NCBI GenBank assembly: GCA_008921705.1
Contig: VFFE01007012.1
Span: forward strand, 470,834-534,833
DNA length: 64,000 nucleotides
Source of the DNA: Burhinus oedicnemus
Lineage: Eukaryota; Chordata; Aves; Charadriiformes; Burhinidae
Direction: 5' to 3'
The notes beneath the pieces are model-generated. The model did not search any database. It had not been told where the DNA came from and saw only the letters and a list, made by a program, of their open reading frames with translations. This document shows, piece after piece, positions 31,079 through 46,000 of this stretch. The position numbers were made by a program, and so were the translations under genes. The first letter of the stretch is position 1. Each line of letters begins with the position of its first letter.

Positions 31079-34000
31079 AAGTGTTATCTTGTGTTTAATA
31101 GTTTTCATTTTTTGTATTAGTATGTCAGACTTCTGAGAGTAATTTCTAGCGAACAAATGCAAGCAGAGGTATCAGTATGGGGAAGACAAAGGTAATCTTC
31201 CAGCAAAAAGAATATAGTTACATAAGCTGTCACAAGTTAAGATGTTCTATGTCATTCGCCAGTTTGGTCTGTATTATTTCGCACCCTATTTTTTGTGTGC
31301 TGTAGTTCTAGTGGTAAGCAGTCCATTAAACTAAACTCAGTACTCCTAGGTTGAATGAAACCTGTAGCTTTTAACTTTGTGAGGGAGAGAGTGGTCTTCT
31401 TGAGGGGTTGTTTTTTTGTTGTCGTGTGTGTTTGGCTTTTTTTGTGAGGTGAGGTGTTTGTTTTGAGTGACTTTATTGAAAAGTTTTATTCTTCAGCAGT
31501 GGTTCCTTAGAGCTGCTGGACTGAGGATCCCCCCATGCCATCCATCAGTTCATCTCTGACAGTGGGACAAAGAGTGTTGGTACTTGCCCTTGGTAACTCT
31601 AGAGAGCAAGCTTTCTTCTGGAGTACAGGGACCGTTTCATTCTCTTCCAGTATTGTCATTGAGACAGATGTGCTTTGTAACAGAAGCAAAAAAAAGATAA
31701 ATGGGTGAACTACATTGAAATGCTATAATCCAAGTTAAATTAAATGGAATGCTTTGTTTTAGTTTAAATTTAGAATGATGTTACATGGCTTGGCTAATTA
31801 CATTTTGGTTTTTCTTTAAGAGATGAGGATTTTCATGATAAATCCTGCCTTTTTCTTTCACTAAACCATTAGGGGGTTATAAAATCAATGCATGATGAAT
31901 CAGATGCAATTAGTCTGTCTTTGGATCTGAACTGGAAGTTAATCAAACTTTAAATATGTATTTTGCATCTTGTTTGTGTTAATTCACTACTGCATTATGT
32001 ATCTTTGCTAAAGACGTTGTTGATTTTATACAGGAAGATGCCCAAGAGGAATTTGGCTGGAAGCTGGTTCATGGAGATGTGTTTAGACCTCCAAGGAAGG
32101 GAATGTTACTGTCTGTCTTCTTGGGCCAAGGAACGCAAATTTTCATTATGACGTTTATTACTTTATGTAAGTAATTTTATTAAGGTGATGTGTTTGTAGT
32201 GCAATAGTATAAGAAAGATGCAATATTATTAAACAAATGATAGAAGCCTTCTTTTGGAAATGAAGTCCTTCCTTTAGTAAAATAAAATATTAATGCTGTT
32301 TCATAACGCTAGTCTAGATGTCTTCAGTAACACTGTTGTAAGCAGAGTTGTTCAAAGCGTTGTGGTATCTGGGCCAATTCAGATTCTTCGTGATTGCAGA
32401 AATGAAGCTTCCTTGTTACAAGTTTCTTTTTAAAAAACAAAAACAGTTTGTCATGGTGTAAATTATCCAAGGATCCAGTAATGCGAGTTCAAAGACATGT
32501 AATCAAAGCTTTAATGTTCTCAGAACACTTTCTGTCTGTTTGACACAACAGCCTGCAGCCATGCAGAAATAAGAGAAGAATGCATGCCATGAAATAATAC
32601 TGACACAATGTTGAGATAATATGGGAGCCTGCCATAAATAGCTATATATACATGTGATGAAGTAACCTGTCACAAGTTGGTGTTTTATTATATGTTAACT
32701 ATAAAGTATATCACCATTCCTTTTCTTACTCTACAGGAGAATTGGGAGGTATACTGATATTTATTACAAAAGAAGATTTTTTTCAAATTCTGCTTTCCAA
32801 GTTTTATTCAGATTTCTTTTTATCTTTCGTAGAGGATCTGCTTTTTTTTCTATTCATTACATGATGCTATAAGATTAATAGAATTTTCTTGGTGGGCTTG
32901 TCTTTCAGTGTTGATCACAGCTCTTTGTAACTTACTTAACTGCAATAATTTCCTGTGCAACTAGTGTAGTATAGAAAGAAACTGGGGGGGAAAATAATCC
33001 TTTTTATGTTTAAAACCAAAACTTCCCATTAGAGATCACTGACAAACTCCTTTTCTGAGAATATCTCTGGGCTGGCTTACACAATTCGTTCAGACACAGG
33101 CAGCCGCCTTCTATTAAAGACTTTTTTTTAAGATAGCACATTCTTGAGTAAAGTGTTGTCTATTGTGGTAGCTGAGAGCCTTTTGTGGAATTTCAAGCAA
33201 GTGACTCATACCTCTGAGATCTTCTATCTTCACACTTATTTCTACCTTTAAAAAAAAAAATCAAAAAACCTCCCAAAAAGCCAAACCCAAAAAGCCCCAC
33301 TGAAACCAAACCTAAAATACCTCAACAACTTCCTCCCCCAACAAAACCCCTTAGCTCTGTCAAAGTTTTTGGCTTCTCCAGACCTGCTGTTCTCAGATGT
33401 CCTTTATGCCACATATTAGATGTCTCTTGTTACTTAGAATCGGTAAGTATTGTCCATATATGTTTACAGGAGGACTGTAGGATTTTGGAAGCGGACGCTT
33501 TCAAGCTGAAATTTGGTTCGGTTTCATTGTTCATCTCTGTAGCATTTTCTTTTTCAGTCATTTGGCTATGAGAAACTTTCTGTTTAAAAAACAAGGTGGA
33601 AATAATGCATTATTATGAACGAAACAGTGACTTTAGGGCTATGGTCATGTCATGGGGATATGTGAGAGCTTATGCACATAGTCTTAATTTAAATATCTGG
33701 TAGTGAAAGGGATAAACCTATACAGTGATATGTGTTACAAGGGAACGTTGACATGTGTCTACAAATGACTAAATCATTTTCTCTCTTTAGTCCTAGCTTG
33801 CCTTGGTTTTCTTTCTCCTGCCAACCGTGGTGCTTTGATGACCTGTGCGGTTGTATTGTGGGTTTTACTGGGAACTCCAGCTGGTTATGTGTCTGCTAGA
33901 ATGTACAAGAGTAAGTACATGCATTTGTTTAATGTGACACAGCAGGTTAAATTCAGAAGCGCTGGGCTTAATATAAAACTCAGACTGGAGCTGGTGTCTC

Positions 34001-37000
34001 AGACAACAAATCTGCTTCTTGCTGAAGTGCAAAACAGTTGGAAAAAGTATTGAACTTGTTTTTACTTTTTCTCTCAGCGTTTAGAGGCGAGAAGTGGAAG
34101 ACAAACGTTTTGCTTACAGCTCTGCTTTGCCCTGGGTTAGTATTGTTTCTCATTCTTTCATTTATTCTTAAGTATAAGTGAATCTCAGGTGGGCAGGAGT
34201 GGGGAAAAAAGTGAATTGTTATGATGCTTGTTTATGTGATTATTTTCTTTGTTGTTCTCCAACTTGCTGTTCCTTTTGTATATTGCCTATCTGTGAATAT
34301 AAAGAAAAGTGAATTCTGAGGAGCTGGAGCCTAATACTCTAGGACGCAGCTTCTTAACGTCTTGGTTTGTGATCAGCTGTGAGGATGAGAGGAATGATGT
34401 GACTCTCCTGCAAGGTAGTGTCACAGCCTTTGAGAATCACTGCACCAGAACATGAGGCATAGTGATGGGGTAATTCCAGTTTGGTACCAGAGCACTCGGT
34501 GTGTTCCAGGGAAACCTGTCTTCACTGGTAATAGGTATGGTCACTTTGTTAGGAAGTACGTGGTTTTGTGGTAACTTTGGGTTGTCTGTAGCCCCCTTTT
34601 GCAAAAAGGGAGAGACAGCCCTTTAGGCAGAACCTCTATTACCTTAGTTAGAGTATCAGTGTTTTCTTGTAACCATGGTATTGGAAAGGGCACAGGAAAT
34701 ATAATTTTGATTTTTTTATTTATTTTTTTTTTAAAGTAAATAGCTATATACTGTACTAAACAGTAGATGTTTAGTATGCTTCTGGGTGAGAATAATGCAG
34801 AGATTCTCTTAAATGGGTTATAATAATTTATATAAAGGTAGGTAGTGTCCAGTTTCAGATATGGCTGTAGCATGTATCATACTATGGCCAATACTGTCAT
34901 GCTTGGGAAGGGTGATGGCTCTCCTACCTTTCATTTTCTCATAGCTTTCAAAACCTTCTGTGAGAATTAGGTCAGTGAGGAAAGGCAACAGAAACGGATT
35001 TCTTCTGCAAGTCTTCCATATTTCTTGGTTGCAATTTTGGGTACATGAAGCTACCCTTTGACATATGTCCTTGGCAAATGTTGGGGAAAAGGTTATAAAT
35101 AATTTCTTAAGGTATTTCTTCCCCCCAAAAAGCCCAGAATGAATAAAACATGACTTGGTTTTGAGTGCAGTAGAATTTTATCAAATGAAATGTAATGCAT
35201 TCAATAACAACTGAGTGTAGTGTTTCTATGAGGAAATCTTATTTCTAACCAAAATGTGCTTCAGTCTCCCTGCTGTCATTTAGATATTATCTTGAGAGAG
35301 AAGAAAATATTTATCACTGGAAGAAATATCGTGCTGATCATTTAAAATCCCAAATAAATTAAGTTTCACAGAGGAAGTAAAATGATTGGGGATGGTAGAA
35401 TAGGAACAGATGTCTTGATTATGCTATGCTAGTTCAGTGAATTTGCATAATATCATAAATAGCCTAAGGCCGTTATAGTCTCAGTAGACTGTGAATTCAT
35501 ATTTGCAGTATTTTTTTCTAACTTTGGAGTGAGTAAGTGGGGTCTGTGTTATGAGCTTGAGCAGATGATAAAGATTAGCAAGACTTCTAAAATGGATTTG
35601 ATTTTGATTTTTTGTTCAACAAGATGCTTACACCAGGCGTTGCTTGGGTGTGCTTGCTTAACAAGTCTATTCCCCCAAACAGTTTTGGCAAGTGTAAGGC
35701 CTCTCCTAGGAAGAAAGGAGCCTCTCTATTGCTCTAATCTTCCATCCTTCCTTTTTAAATTAAATACAGTGGAGGATGCATGTTCACTTCAGGGCACTTT
35801 AAATCCTGCCTCAGGAGCACTTTTTTTACAAACCCCAGACAATGGTGCACTTTGCCAGGGCCCTTCCTGAGGCTGAATTTTCCGTGATGCATCTCTGAAC
35901 CCATGAGTAATGGCAATTCAAGCAGGCTTTTATATGGGGTTCCTTTGCAGTATGTTTTGCTTTGTTTTCAGAGTGGGATGTTTGAAATCTTCATTGTATG
36001 TCTTGGAGTTGTGTTCTGGTGTTTTCCCAGGATGTTTACAAGATGAGGCAGATGCACTTAACTGGGGAGGGAAGAACAGGTCTGGAGAAATGTCATGACT
36101 GATGCAGTCTTTATTTAAATTCTCCAGAGGTGTGGGCTACTTAACTATGTAACTCCATGAAGTGTTAATATAAAGATGCTTGTTGTAGGGAAGAGCCCTC
36201 TTTAACCCACCTGTCTGCCATGTTGCTGTGACACGTGCTGCGGCAGGGTATACATTTGTTGTGTGGCTTCCTAAATAAGAGGTTTTGCTATCACTGTGTT
36301 TTTTTCAGAGGGAATTTACTGATTATAAAGGTATTAAATGACTGGCAATAATAGGAAAGGTGATTCAGATAAGAGGTTGTTTTATTTATTTTATCTTTTT
36401 TGCATTCTTTGCATAGATATTTACAACGGAATGTTTCTGTTACTTTTTGGTTTTATGTGCAGTCTTTAAATAGTGGCTTTACCATAGATACTTGCATTAG
36501 AAGCATTGGATGTTGCAACCATTTTTGCATTAACTGCACTATTGCTGAAAGTAACTAGGGCTGTTAGGGAATGAAAGATTGCAAGAAGATACATTTTTCT
36601 GATGCAGACTCCTAACAGGTTTATGGTTTTTAATACTAACTGATATTTATTCTTTCCTAAATATTTTAATATTTTTTCCGAACTTTTTTCAGGATTGTCT
36701 TTGCTGATTTCTTCATTATGAATCTCATTCTGTGGGTGAAAGGATCCTCAGCTGCCATCCCCTTTGGCACTTTGGTTGCTATCCTAGCTATGTGGTTTGG
36801 AATTTCAGTCCCACTGACCTTTGTTGGTGCATATTTTGGCTTCAAAGAAAAGGTAGGGCTCTCTGAATACAGATTTGAAATACACCTGTCCTCTGTAGTT
36901 CATCCATTGAATCCCTAAGCATACAAGAACTGGTTGGATTGAAACATCTATGGCCCTATGATTGTAAAATGATGTTTAACTTTGTCATGATTTTGAAACT

Positions 37001-40000
37001 GAGTATACGCTTGTAATGTCACACCAAACTTTTTTTCTGTCCATTCACTAGAATCAGAATTTAATAGTGCTCTTGGAGGTCTGGCTTGCCTTTTGTACTT
37101 CAGCAATAACTCAGCGGTTTCATTTTTGAAGTGGTACTTCAGAAGTACTGCGATTTGTACTTCACTAGTTTGAGATAATGCCAGACAACTAAGAAAAATG
37201 TGTTTGGTTTTTTGGTTTGGGTTTTTGTTTGTTTGTTGTTTTCTTTAATTAAGAACTGAACAGATTTCTTTCCTTCATGTTCTGACTTGCTTACTGACCA
37301 AAAGTGGGAATGTTTAAAGCATATGTTTTTTTTCCTAACAATGGATACCAAGTTTGTGGTTTTTTGGTTTGGTAACTTGTGATGGCTTGTGGATGAAAAT
37401 AAAGTTATGTTTGTCAAATCTTTAGATGCTAATATTAGGGAGAAGTAATCTTATGTATGATGTAACAACTTATCTTTTAATTATATTAATTTCTTCCAAA
37501 GCCTATTGAACATCCAGTTCGTACAAACCAGATTCCTCGTCAAATTCCAGAACAGTCCTTTTTCACAAAGCCGTTGCCTGGTATCATAATGGGTGGTATC
37601 TTGCCCTTTGGCTGTATTTTTATTCAACTTTTTTTCATTCTGAATAGCATTTGGTAAGTATCACTTTTTTTTGTTGTTCTAGTTATGCTGGTTTGATAAT
37701 AAACACACAGTGAGTTTGAACATCCCAAACCAATTTTTATAAGGAGTAAACCAATTTTAAAAATTTTTTATCTTCTTGCAGACTTTTGCGGAATTTCCAG
37801 AATCTGCATATTTATTCATGTGTTTAGAACTTATAAAAATAGTTCTTATTGACAACTGCAAAGTGTAAAATTAGAGTCCTATTTCCTTGTTTTATCTTTC
37901 TGGCTCTGAACGGCACAAACATGGTTTCATGCTGTTGTGGTTAGGTGGAGCCTAATCCGTTGTGTAACTAGGTTATGATTTATGCAACTAATATGATCTA
38001 GCAGTTTCAGCTGTTAAATCAGAATCAGGTCAAGATCTTGGGATTCCATGTTCTGCAAAACAAAGACTCCACCCCCTGTGAAACATTCATACCACTCCTA
38101 AATCTTGTCAAAACCTAGTCAAGCAGGTGCATAGAAAATTAAACCAGTGCAGTCTTTCTTAACTTTCACAATGTAAACATGAAGTGTTTCATATATTGTT
38201 GTTCAATGGAAGATACTAACCTGAAGGTGCCAGGTTTTTAGTGTGTCCTCTGTTTATGTTGAGATTTCTTACAGAACAGTTTTCTAAATCAATTCTTTAA
38301 TGCAAATAGATAGATTAGCCTTTCACATTAGTTCTCAACAAAAATAGGAACCATGTAATATAGCTATGCTGAAAAATGTAATCAACTGACAAAGAGGTAT
38401 ACTCTGGACTTTTGTCATTGGAATTGCTGAATTTCCAGAGTTGTTTCTCATTGTTTATCCTACAGAAGGGAAGCATGGGGAGAATGTGCGGCTAATACTC
38501 CCTCTGTCAAATCTTATACTGCAGTAGTTGTCACCATCACTCAATAAAGTTGATTTGGTTGCTTCCCTTATCTGAAAGGCACCAGATTAAAAGTAAACAA
38601 ACATATTTCCTTTGTATTTATTTTTGAGAGTGTTTTTGGTTAGCCCTTGAATTGGAGTCAGACTTGGTCTGAGGATGGACTGGGAGTGGAGGAGCATCTG
38701 GTTGGATGTAGTGAGGAGATGCAGAGATACCTGGAAAACTTAGCTGCAGTGGGAGGAGAGAAGTGGCTGTTGTATCTAGGGAAGAGTATGGGATGATGCA
38801 GGAGTCAGAGAAGCTAAAAGTCCTCTCAACAGAGACCTGGAGTGATAAACATCTGGAAATTGTCCATAATGGTTCTCTGTGAAAGTTTATAGATGCTAAT
38901 TTCAGGGGAAGCGTAATTGAAGACTTTGAGCGTTGCTCTGTAAAGCAGTGGGTTTATTACTGCTGGCTTAAATGAGTGCATATTTACAGACTACATTAAG
39001 GTGAAGAAGACTTTTTATGAATCGGCCAATAGTGGTATAGACAAAGTTACCCCAGTGATGTGGGTTTTTTGGGTTTGGGGGTTTTTTTTGGTTTGCTTTT
39101 TGATTAGCTTAACATCTGGCAATGTGAAACTGTACATTAACTGAGAATTTCAACCAGAAATGAGACTCTTGTTTTTTGTGGGTTTTTTTTATTATTATTA
39201 TTTATTTATTTTTATTTTAGGTCTCATCAGATGTATTACATGTTTGGATTCCTGTTCCTAGTTTTTATAATTCTTCTAATTACGTGTTCAGAAGCTACAG
39301 TTTTGCTGTGCTACTTCCATCTGTGTGCAGAGGTAAAAAGTACCATTTTGATGTAGATACCACTTTTAGCTGGAAGATGTTAGAAACAGAGTTGAGGTAT
39401 TTGCATATACTGTGATGTGCTGGATACCATGAACGGATTGTATTGGATTTTATTATCAGCCCTTGACATGGCTATTTTAGCCACTCTTCTGGAATGTGCC
39501 TTTTGCTTCAAATCCACCATTTGCAGCAGATAAGCAAAAATAAACAGCTGTAATCTTAGAATAATTTCATGTTCGTAGTGGAAGCAATGCAGCTGATTTT
39601 CAGAAAGAAAAGAGCTATGTGCTATGTTGGAATTTTTCTTTTTTTGAGATAAATTTGGAAGAAATAAATGTATTTTGTAAGACAATGTTGGGTGTTTTTT
39701 TTAACCAGCTTATTTATATTCTGTTGTCTACGTGATATCTCTTACTGAATGGTTTATTGGTTCTTTCAGGATTATCATTGGTGGTGGCGATCATTCTTGA
39801 CGAGCAGCTTTACAGCAGTTTATCTCTTTATCTATGCAGTTCATTACTTCTTCTCTAAACTCCAGATAACAGGAACCGCTAGTACCATTTTATACTTTGG
39901 TTACACAATGATCATGGTCTTGATTTTTTTCCTTTTCACAGGTAAGTACAGTGTTCAAACTAAAATGAATGCAGGGGTTTCCATTTTTTAAATGAGAAAC

Positions 40001-43000
40001 ATTAGGTGAAATTAGACTGTCTGAAACATTAAATACAATTTATGACTCTTTAGGCAGCGTTACTTTTGTGGTTTGTCACACCACACATCACAGTAAGGTA
40101 TTCCTTAAGGTTTTTTTTCCTAGCTTGAAATTACGTTTATTTATAGTATAATTAATTTTCCTTTATTGCATATTATATTAGCAGTGAGTTCAAACCGTTA
40201 TATTTTCAAAGTGCCATTCCTGTTCACTTTGATGTCAGGTGTTTAACTTGATACTGGATTTCATAATTGGTTCTAGAAGTTCCATAGTTAGAGATAATTG
40301 TGCTCCGCATATGGGGAATAAAAGATGTTTTCAGCTTTCACTATTAGCAAGTGAAGCAAACTGGTGCTGGGAATAAAGTGAATGTTGACAATAGAGAATT
40401 CTAGTACTATTAGAGGTGGTCTTACCTGCTCATTAAGCACCACTTCTTAATGACAAGAATGTACCTTAACTGAAGGAACCTATTTGAAGTATGGCTCTCC
40501 ATTTTTAGTAGTCCAACTTTTCTTATGTTACTCATGCAGACTGTCTTCTACAGAGTTCCTCTAGTGTTCATAATCACTTAACTCAAACTATAATTTCAAG
40601 GTTGATTTGATGAGAAATCTGTGCCAGATTTACCATGTGTTAGATGAAATTAGAAGCTCTTTGAAGGGTACTGGCCCTTAAAAATAGCCAGGAGCATTTT
40701 ATGTTGGTGTTCATCATACCGCTGCTGTTGTGTATGTAATTTTAACACATGAAGTCAGATCTTTTATGTATCACCTACTCCTTAGCATCATGAAGTACTG
40801 CAGTGGTAGAACTAGAGAAAATGCTAGCTCATGTATAATGGGTTTGTTCATAAAACCAATCTTTATATTCGTTATGAAGACTCGTAATAGAGGATCTCTT
40901 TGTGGGTGGCTTGTGTGGTGGTTTGTATTGTTACTTCTTAACATCTTCTGCCTGATTATTGAAACCTGCTGTAATTACTTAGTGTTGGCTTTATGAAATG
41001 CATCACTAGACTCCCTTGATGCAGTTAAAAAAAACAGTGGCTAAAATAAGTAATGAAAGTAAGTCTTAGTATCAGACTTCAAGTTTGTCAGTTCAGCAGT
41101 GAGAAGGACCTCTTTCATCTTTATTGCCTCTAACACTGGTTGATATGAGGTAAAACCCCCACTGTTCATAATAAAACACCGAAGAAAATTACTGTATGTG
41201 TTTGAGCAAAGCAATTACTCTGTAGAAATTATATTTAATAACATTAACTGGCACTTAGTGCTAGATTTTTATTGTTGTTATTTAGACCTTTTCAAAAGAA
41301 AGTAAGAAAAATAATTAAAAAGGAGTAAAAAAAAAAAAAAAAAGATTTAATTCTTCTAACTTTTAATTATTAGAAGGCAAACATAGAAGTTGGCATATTA
41401 CCAGTTAAACCCCTGCTTAAATCCTGGTGAAACAGACAAGCTCCAGATGTCCTCTATAATATATATTTATATATGTATTTAAAAAAACCCAAACCCTAAA
41501 CTATAGTCTAAAATGTTCTAATTACTTTTAAACTAAAGCAATATGTTAATGTGTCTGGGTTTTAGCATAGGTTAGTTGCTATTCTGCCAATTTCAATTTC
41601 ACTTACAAGATGCAAATCGGTAGAATTAAAAATATCCCTTTCATATCTAAAATGATAATTGAAATTGTCATGGCAGCTGCTGAAATGGTATTAAAAGCTT
41701 CAGATGTGCTGATCCTGGAGTTCTTGATGCAGAGGCCACTGAGGCCCCAAAACTACAATATAAACTGTGCTGGTGTTACTTTTGCAGTGTCTCTGCACAG
41801 TAGTGATGGCAATGCTGCTTTTATAGGAAACTCATAAGGAAAGCATTACATGGTCCCTTTGGTTTTTTCTAATGTTTAATAGAACAGCTAGTCACTAGAC
41901 AGGTAATGTTTATAATAAGTCTATGGAATGTGTAATAAATCCTTGCTAATGTAAAATGCTGTGATAAATTTCTTTTCTGTAATTAGTTTGATTGATATTT
42001 GGGCTGAAATGTAAGCTATTCTAGATAGATGACTCAAGCAGAAGACACCTAACTTTCCTTTGCTTTGTAAAATATTACATTATAGCACTTGCTTTGGAAA
42101 ATAAGAGTTCAGTCTTTCACAAGTTTATGGAGGTGAGGGATTTTGCTAACATAACTTTATATGCTGTTTGCATTAATAGTGTTCTTCCTGTATGTATGTT
42201 CCCAAATGGGACCTTGAGCTGTTCCACTTAGCACGAGGTATTTTGGTTTTCTCTATTCTTGCTTATTAGGTCTCAGCAACTGTGACAGGAAATGTAAAGG
42301 GCAGCGTTAATACCTCTTAAGTGGCAGTGTGTTGTGTTACTGTGGACATTACAAAAGAGATCATAATGAATGAGTAAATAGGAACTGAATGCTTGTATGG
42401 CAGCAACAATAATAATATAATCTGATTGGTGAAATCTAACAATTAATGTGCACACCCGAAGAAGACAATTTTATTTTAATGTACAAAGTGCAGCTAATCT
42501 TTCAAGAAATAATAAGTGTGGTTGCATGATTACATGCATTTTATGCTAGGAGACCAAAAAATTCTGAACATAGTCAAAGCATGTTGCTTTACAGTGACCT
42601 CTATTTTTGAACATCATTTTCACTTGTGAATTAATGCCATTTTCAAAATTGAGTTTTGATCTTCTGGGTAGATTGTGTTTAGAATCCGAGATTCTGAAGC
42701 ACCCACCACTGTGCGGTGATTGAAACCAGTATGATACAGAGAGCTTTTAAGGTACATAAGAAGTATCAGCCAAGTGCAGAGTGCTTTTCTATTTGCTTTC
42801 TTACAATCTGTCCGTGCTTTGAATTCTTTTATCTTCATTAAACAATGAAGCTAGAAGAAACGAATAGAGCACAACAGTCTGCTTAATGTATTTTGGCATT
42901 ATTCTGTGCAATAATCCTTGTTTTTAATTTTGAATTTAAATTAGTTTACTAATAACTTTCCCTTACCCAGTTAGATGCTAGCTTTCTGTGTATGAGATCT

Positions 43001-46000
43001 TCTTTCTGTGTGTAAGAAAACTGTTGCTGAGTGGTAGTATGTATATTGCAGACCAGAGTATTCAACAGTATATAAACTGGAGGATGAAAAGATCAAAAAA
43101 CTGTGGTGTCCATGTCTCCCTAGTAAGTATAAATGGATGTATTGGACATATTTTGCTTCTTGGCTAGAGAAATTACTTGAGGCATCTTCACAACTGGGCT
43201 CTTGAATTTGAAATAGCTCCCACAAAAATGATCTTTTAGCTGTACCTCCCTAGGATGATCAATGATGTACAGTGGGCTGCAGTGCAGTAGGTTGGCATCG
43301 GTTTCCTGGACTAGTAGAGGTTATTTAGAAAGGCAGAATCTTAAAATATGAAGGTCACCCACTTAGGGAAAAATAAAGGTCTGCCCCACGAGAGTAAGTT
43401 CTGAAATGCATGCCATTCAGATGCTTTTTTGTTTAACCAATCCTAACCACTCACCAGCTTAAATTAAAGTAAACATTAACCACAAAACTAATTTGTAATA
43501 ATAGATTAAAACAAACAAACAGATTTTACAGTCTCATTGGAGGAATTGATGTCAGGCTTGGTATCTTTGTGCTGTGTAGTTTGATGGAGACGTGCATATG
43601 AAAGCTGTAAAAACCTTACCATGGAAAGGAATTTAGACCAATCAGAAAATAATTTGAGAGGTCTCAACTCTTAGAATGAGGGGGGGTGGGGGGTGGGGTT
43701 GTTTATTTGTTTGGAGGTTTTGAGTTTTGTGGGGGGGTTTGTGTCTTTTTTTAAGTACTTACTGTTACTTTTTTTTTTAACGGCTTTAAAAAAATCACCC
43801 TTAGTTATCTGGTTTCTGTTGTGTTGTGTTTATTGATGTCTCTCAGCAAAGCAGTAAGCTGAAGAGGTAGGCTCCTTGTTGATAATGCTTCAAAACTTTG
43901 GTTTCAGTTTGAAAATGTTTTGAAAGAAACAAATATAAGCCAGATCCTTGAGTGGTCTTAGCTAAAGCTTGCCTAAATAGTCCTACTATTCTAATGAGAG
44001 GCATATTTTATGTAAGGGATGATCGTAATTTTGGTGCAAGATGTGCTTGGAAAAATGCTGAAAATTGAAAAGCTGAGCATGCTTTTCAAGAAAATACATT
44101 TCAAGCCATGCTACTTGAGATGGCAAGGTTGTATTTTAACTAGTGCAACTAATAATGGCAATTTTACTGGGTAGATCTACAGTTGTAGGAAACTGAATGT
44201 GCACTTACACATACTTTAAGATAGACCTTCCTCAAAGTGCTTGAAAGGGGAATCTGACCACCTGTTATACTAGTCAGCACTAGCCTAAAGATCCAGTATG
44301 TTGATGCTTTTCTGTATAAAGTGCTAAAATTTGGAACAAGTGGCAAACTTATGAAATGGGCTGAAATGTAGAAAACTTATTCCAGCTAGAATTTTCAAAC
44401 AAGCCAAACTAGTTCAGAGTTATTCTTCTTCCCCAGTCACGATTCATTTGCAGATCCCTTTCTGATTGGGATATTTACTCCTGTATAGAAAATTGTTTGA
44501 CGTCTATGAATGAGGCCATGTTTTAGAGAAAGCTAGTGTATCAGAAAGATTCAGCGTGTCAAGGATTGGAGGAAAATACTGTGGATTTAGAGTATGTTAC
44601 CATATTAAGTTATGGCATGCTCAGAAAACTGTGTCGAAATCTCATTCTTGTGTTAAAGTTATATATTTTTGTTATGATGTGACAATTTTGTTCTAGAACA
44701 GCAGATAGTTTTGGTTGTTTGTTGTTTTGTTTTTTTTTAAGATACCTCATCTGTTAAACATTTGGAAGGAACATTGCTTTCAAGGCCATAAAAGTCTCAA
44801 AGTGGGCTATATTATAAAAACAACTAGAAAGCAGATGCTGAGAACCATTATTAGGAAAAAAACATGAGGGTAAGACTCAGAGTAACAATGCTGATATTGG
44901 AGTATTAGACACAGTAGGAAGGAGTGAGAATTGACCATAAACTGCAAAGACTTAGTGATGCCAAGTCTATGAAGGAATTAAATTCCTTCTGTGGTTGGTG
45001 TCTGATCTCCTATCAGCAGCAGTAAATCTGCCGTCTCCTACTGTTTCAGAGGATGATAACTGCAAACTTGGATGGAAAGGGTAATCTGTGGCATATAATA
45101 GTAGGCTGTCAAAAAGCCTTTAACTGCAAATATACATGGTAGCACAAAGAACACAAGAATTGGCATATAGATAATAAGCATCCAAAGATAGGTTCCTCAG
45201 TTATCAAATGCGTGGATGTGGTCTGAAAGACAGAAATGTAATGAATGTAGAAAAGACAAGCACTTAATAAAGAACTTCCTAGTTAGTAAACCAGTCACAG
45301 TGAAATAGTGAAAAAAGTTGGAGCTGATGATAAACATGGGCTGTACAAACAGAAAAGGATGGATGTAACACTGGAGGAGCTGAGTGCATGATCTTGCAAG
45401 TGCCTGTAGTGTAGCTGGTAAGGGCTGTCACAGGGCTGGCATGTGGCTGTGTCTTTGAGAGTGAATTCAATCAAAACCGAGACCTTCCCTGTTTTTAGCT
45501 GGTAAGGCTTAACATCTGTGTGACAGTTTACTTCTAGGTAAAAGCATGAGAAACAATGCATTGCTTCTCTCAAAGGTGTAAGAGTTAATGAATCTCTCCT
45601 TGCATACTGAGGTCTTAAAGTAATTTAAAAATAAATGTGATGGCAGTGTCCTTGCAGTTGCCCCATAATAGTGACTGTGGGGTGAAAATTACAGACTTGT
45701 TCTTCACCTTAAAAATAGAAAATTGGTATAGACTAATCTCATTCAGTGTCATCTCCTCTCTCCATCATCTTACTCTACACTGTGCTAACTCGAGCCAGAG
45801 GGCTTGACAAGTGGTCCAAAGTGCCTCCAGAAGGTACTTGTGGTGTTTGGTTTTGGGGTTTTTTTCTACTACTGTTGGGTTGGATGACTGAAGAACTGGA
45901 TTGGTAAGGAATCAAGGAAGGCTACACCAAAGCAGACCACAGGACTGCTACATAAGCACCCTAACAGCAGTAGTCCCAGGAAGGGGTATGTGAACAGGGC

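Noticed and set aside
31030..31300. Poly(T) as the tail of a minus-strand processed pseudogene
   Set aside because: Sequence to its right has no gene-like content and no target duplication is visible.
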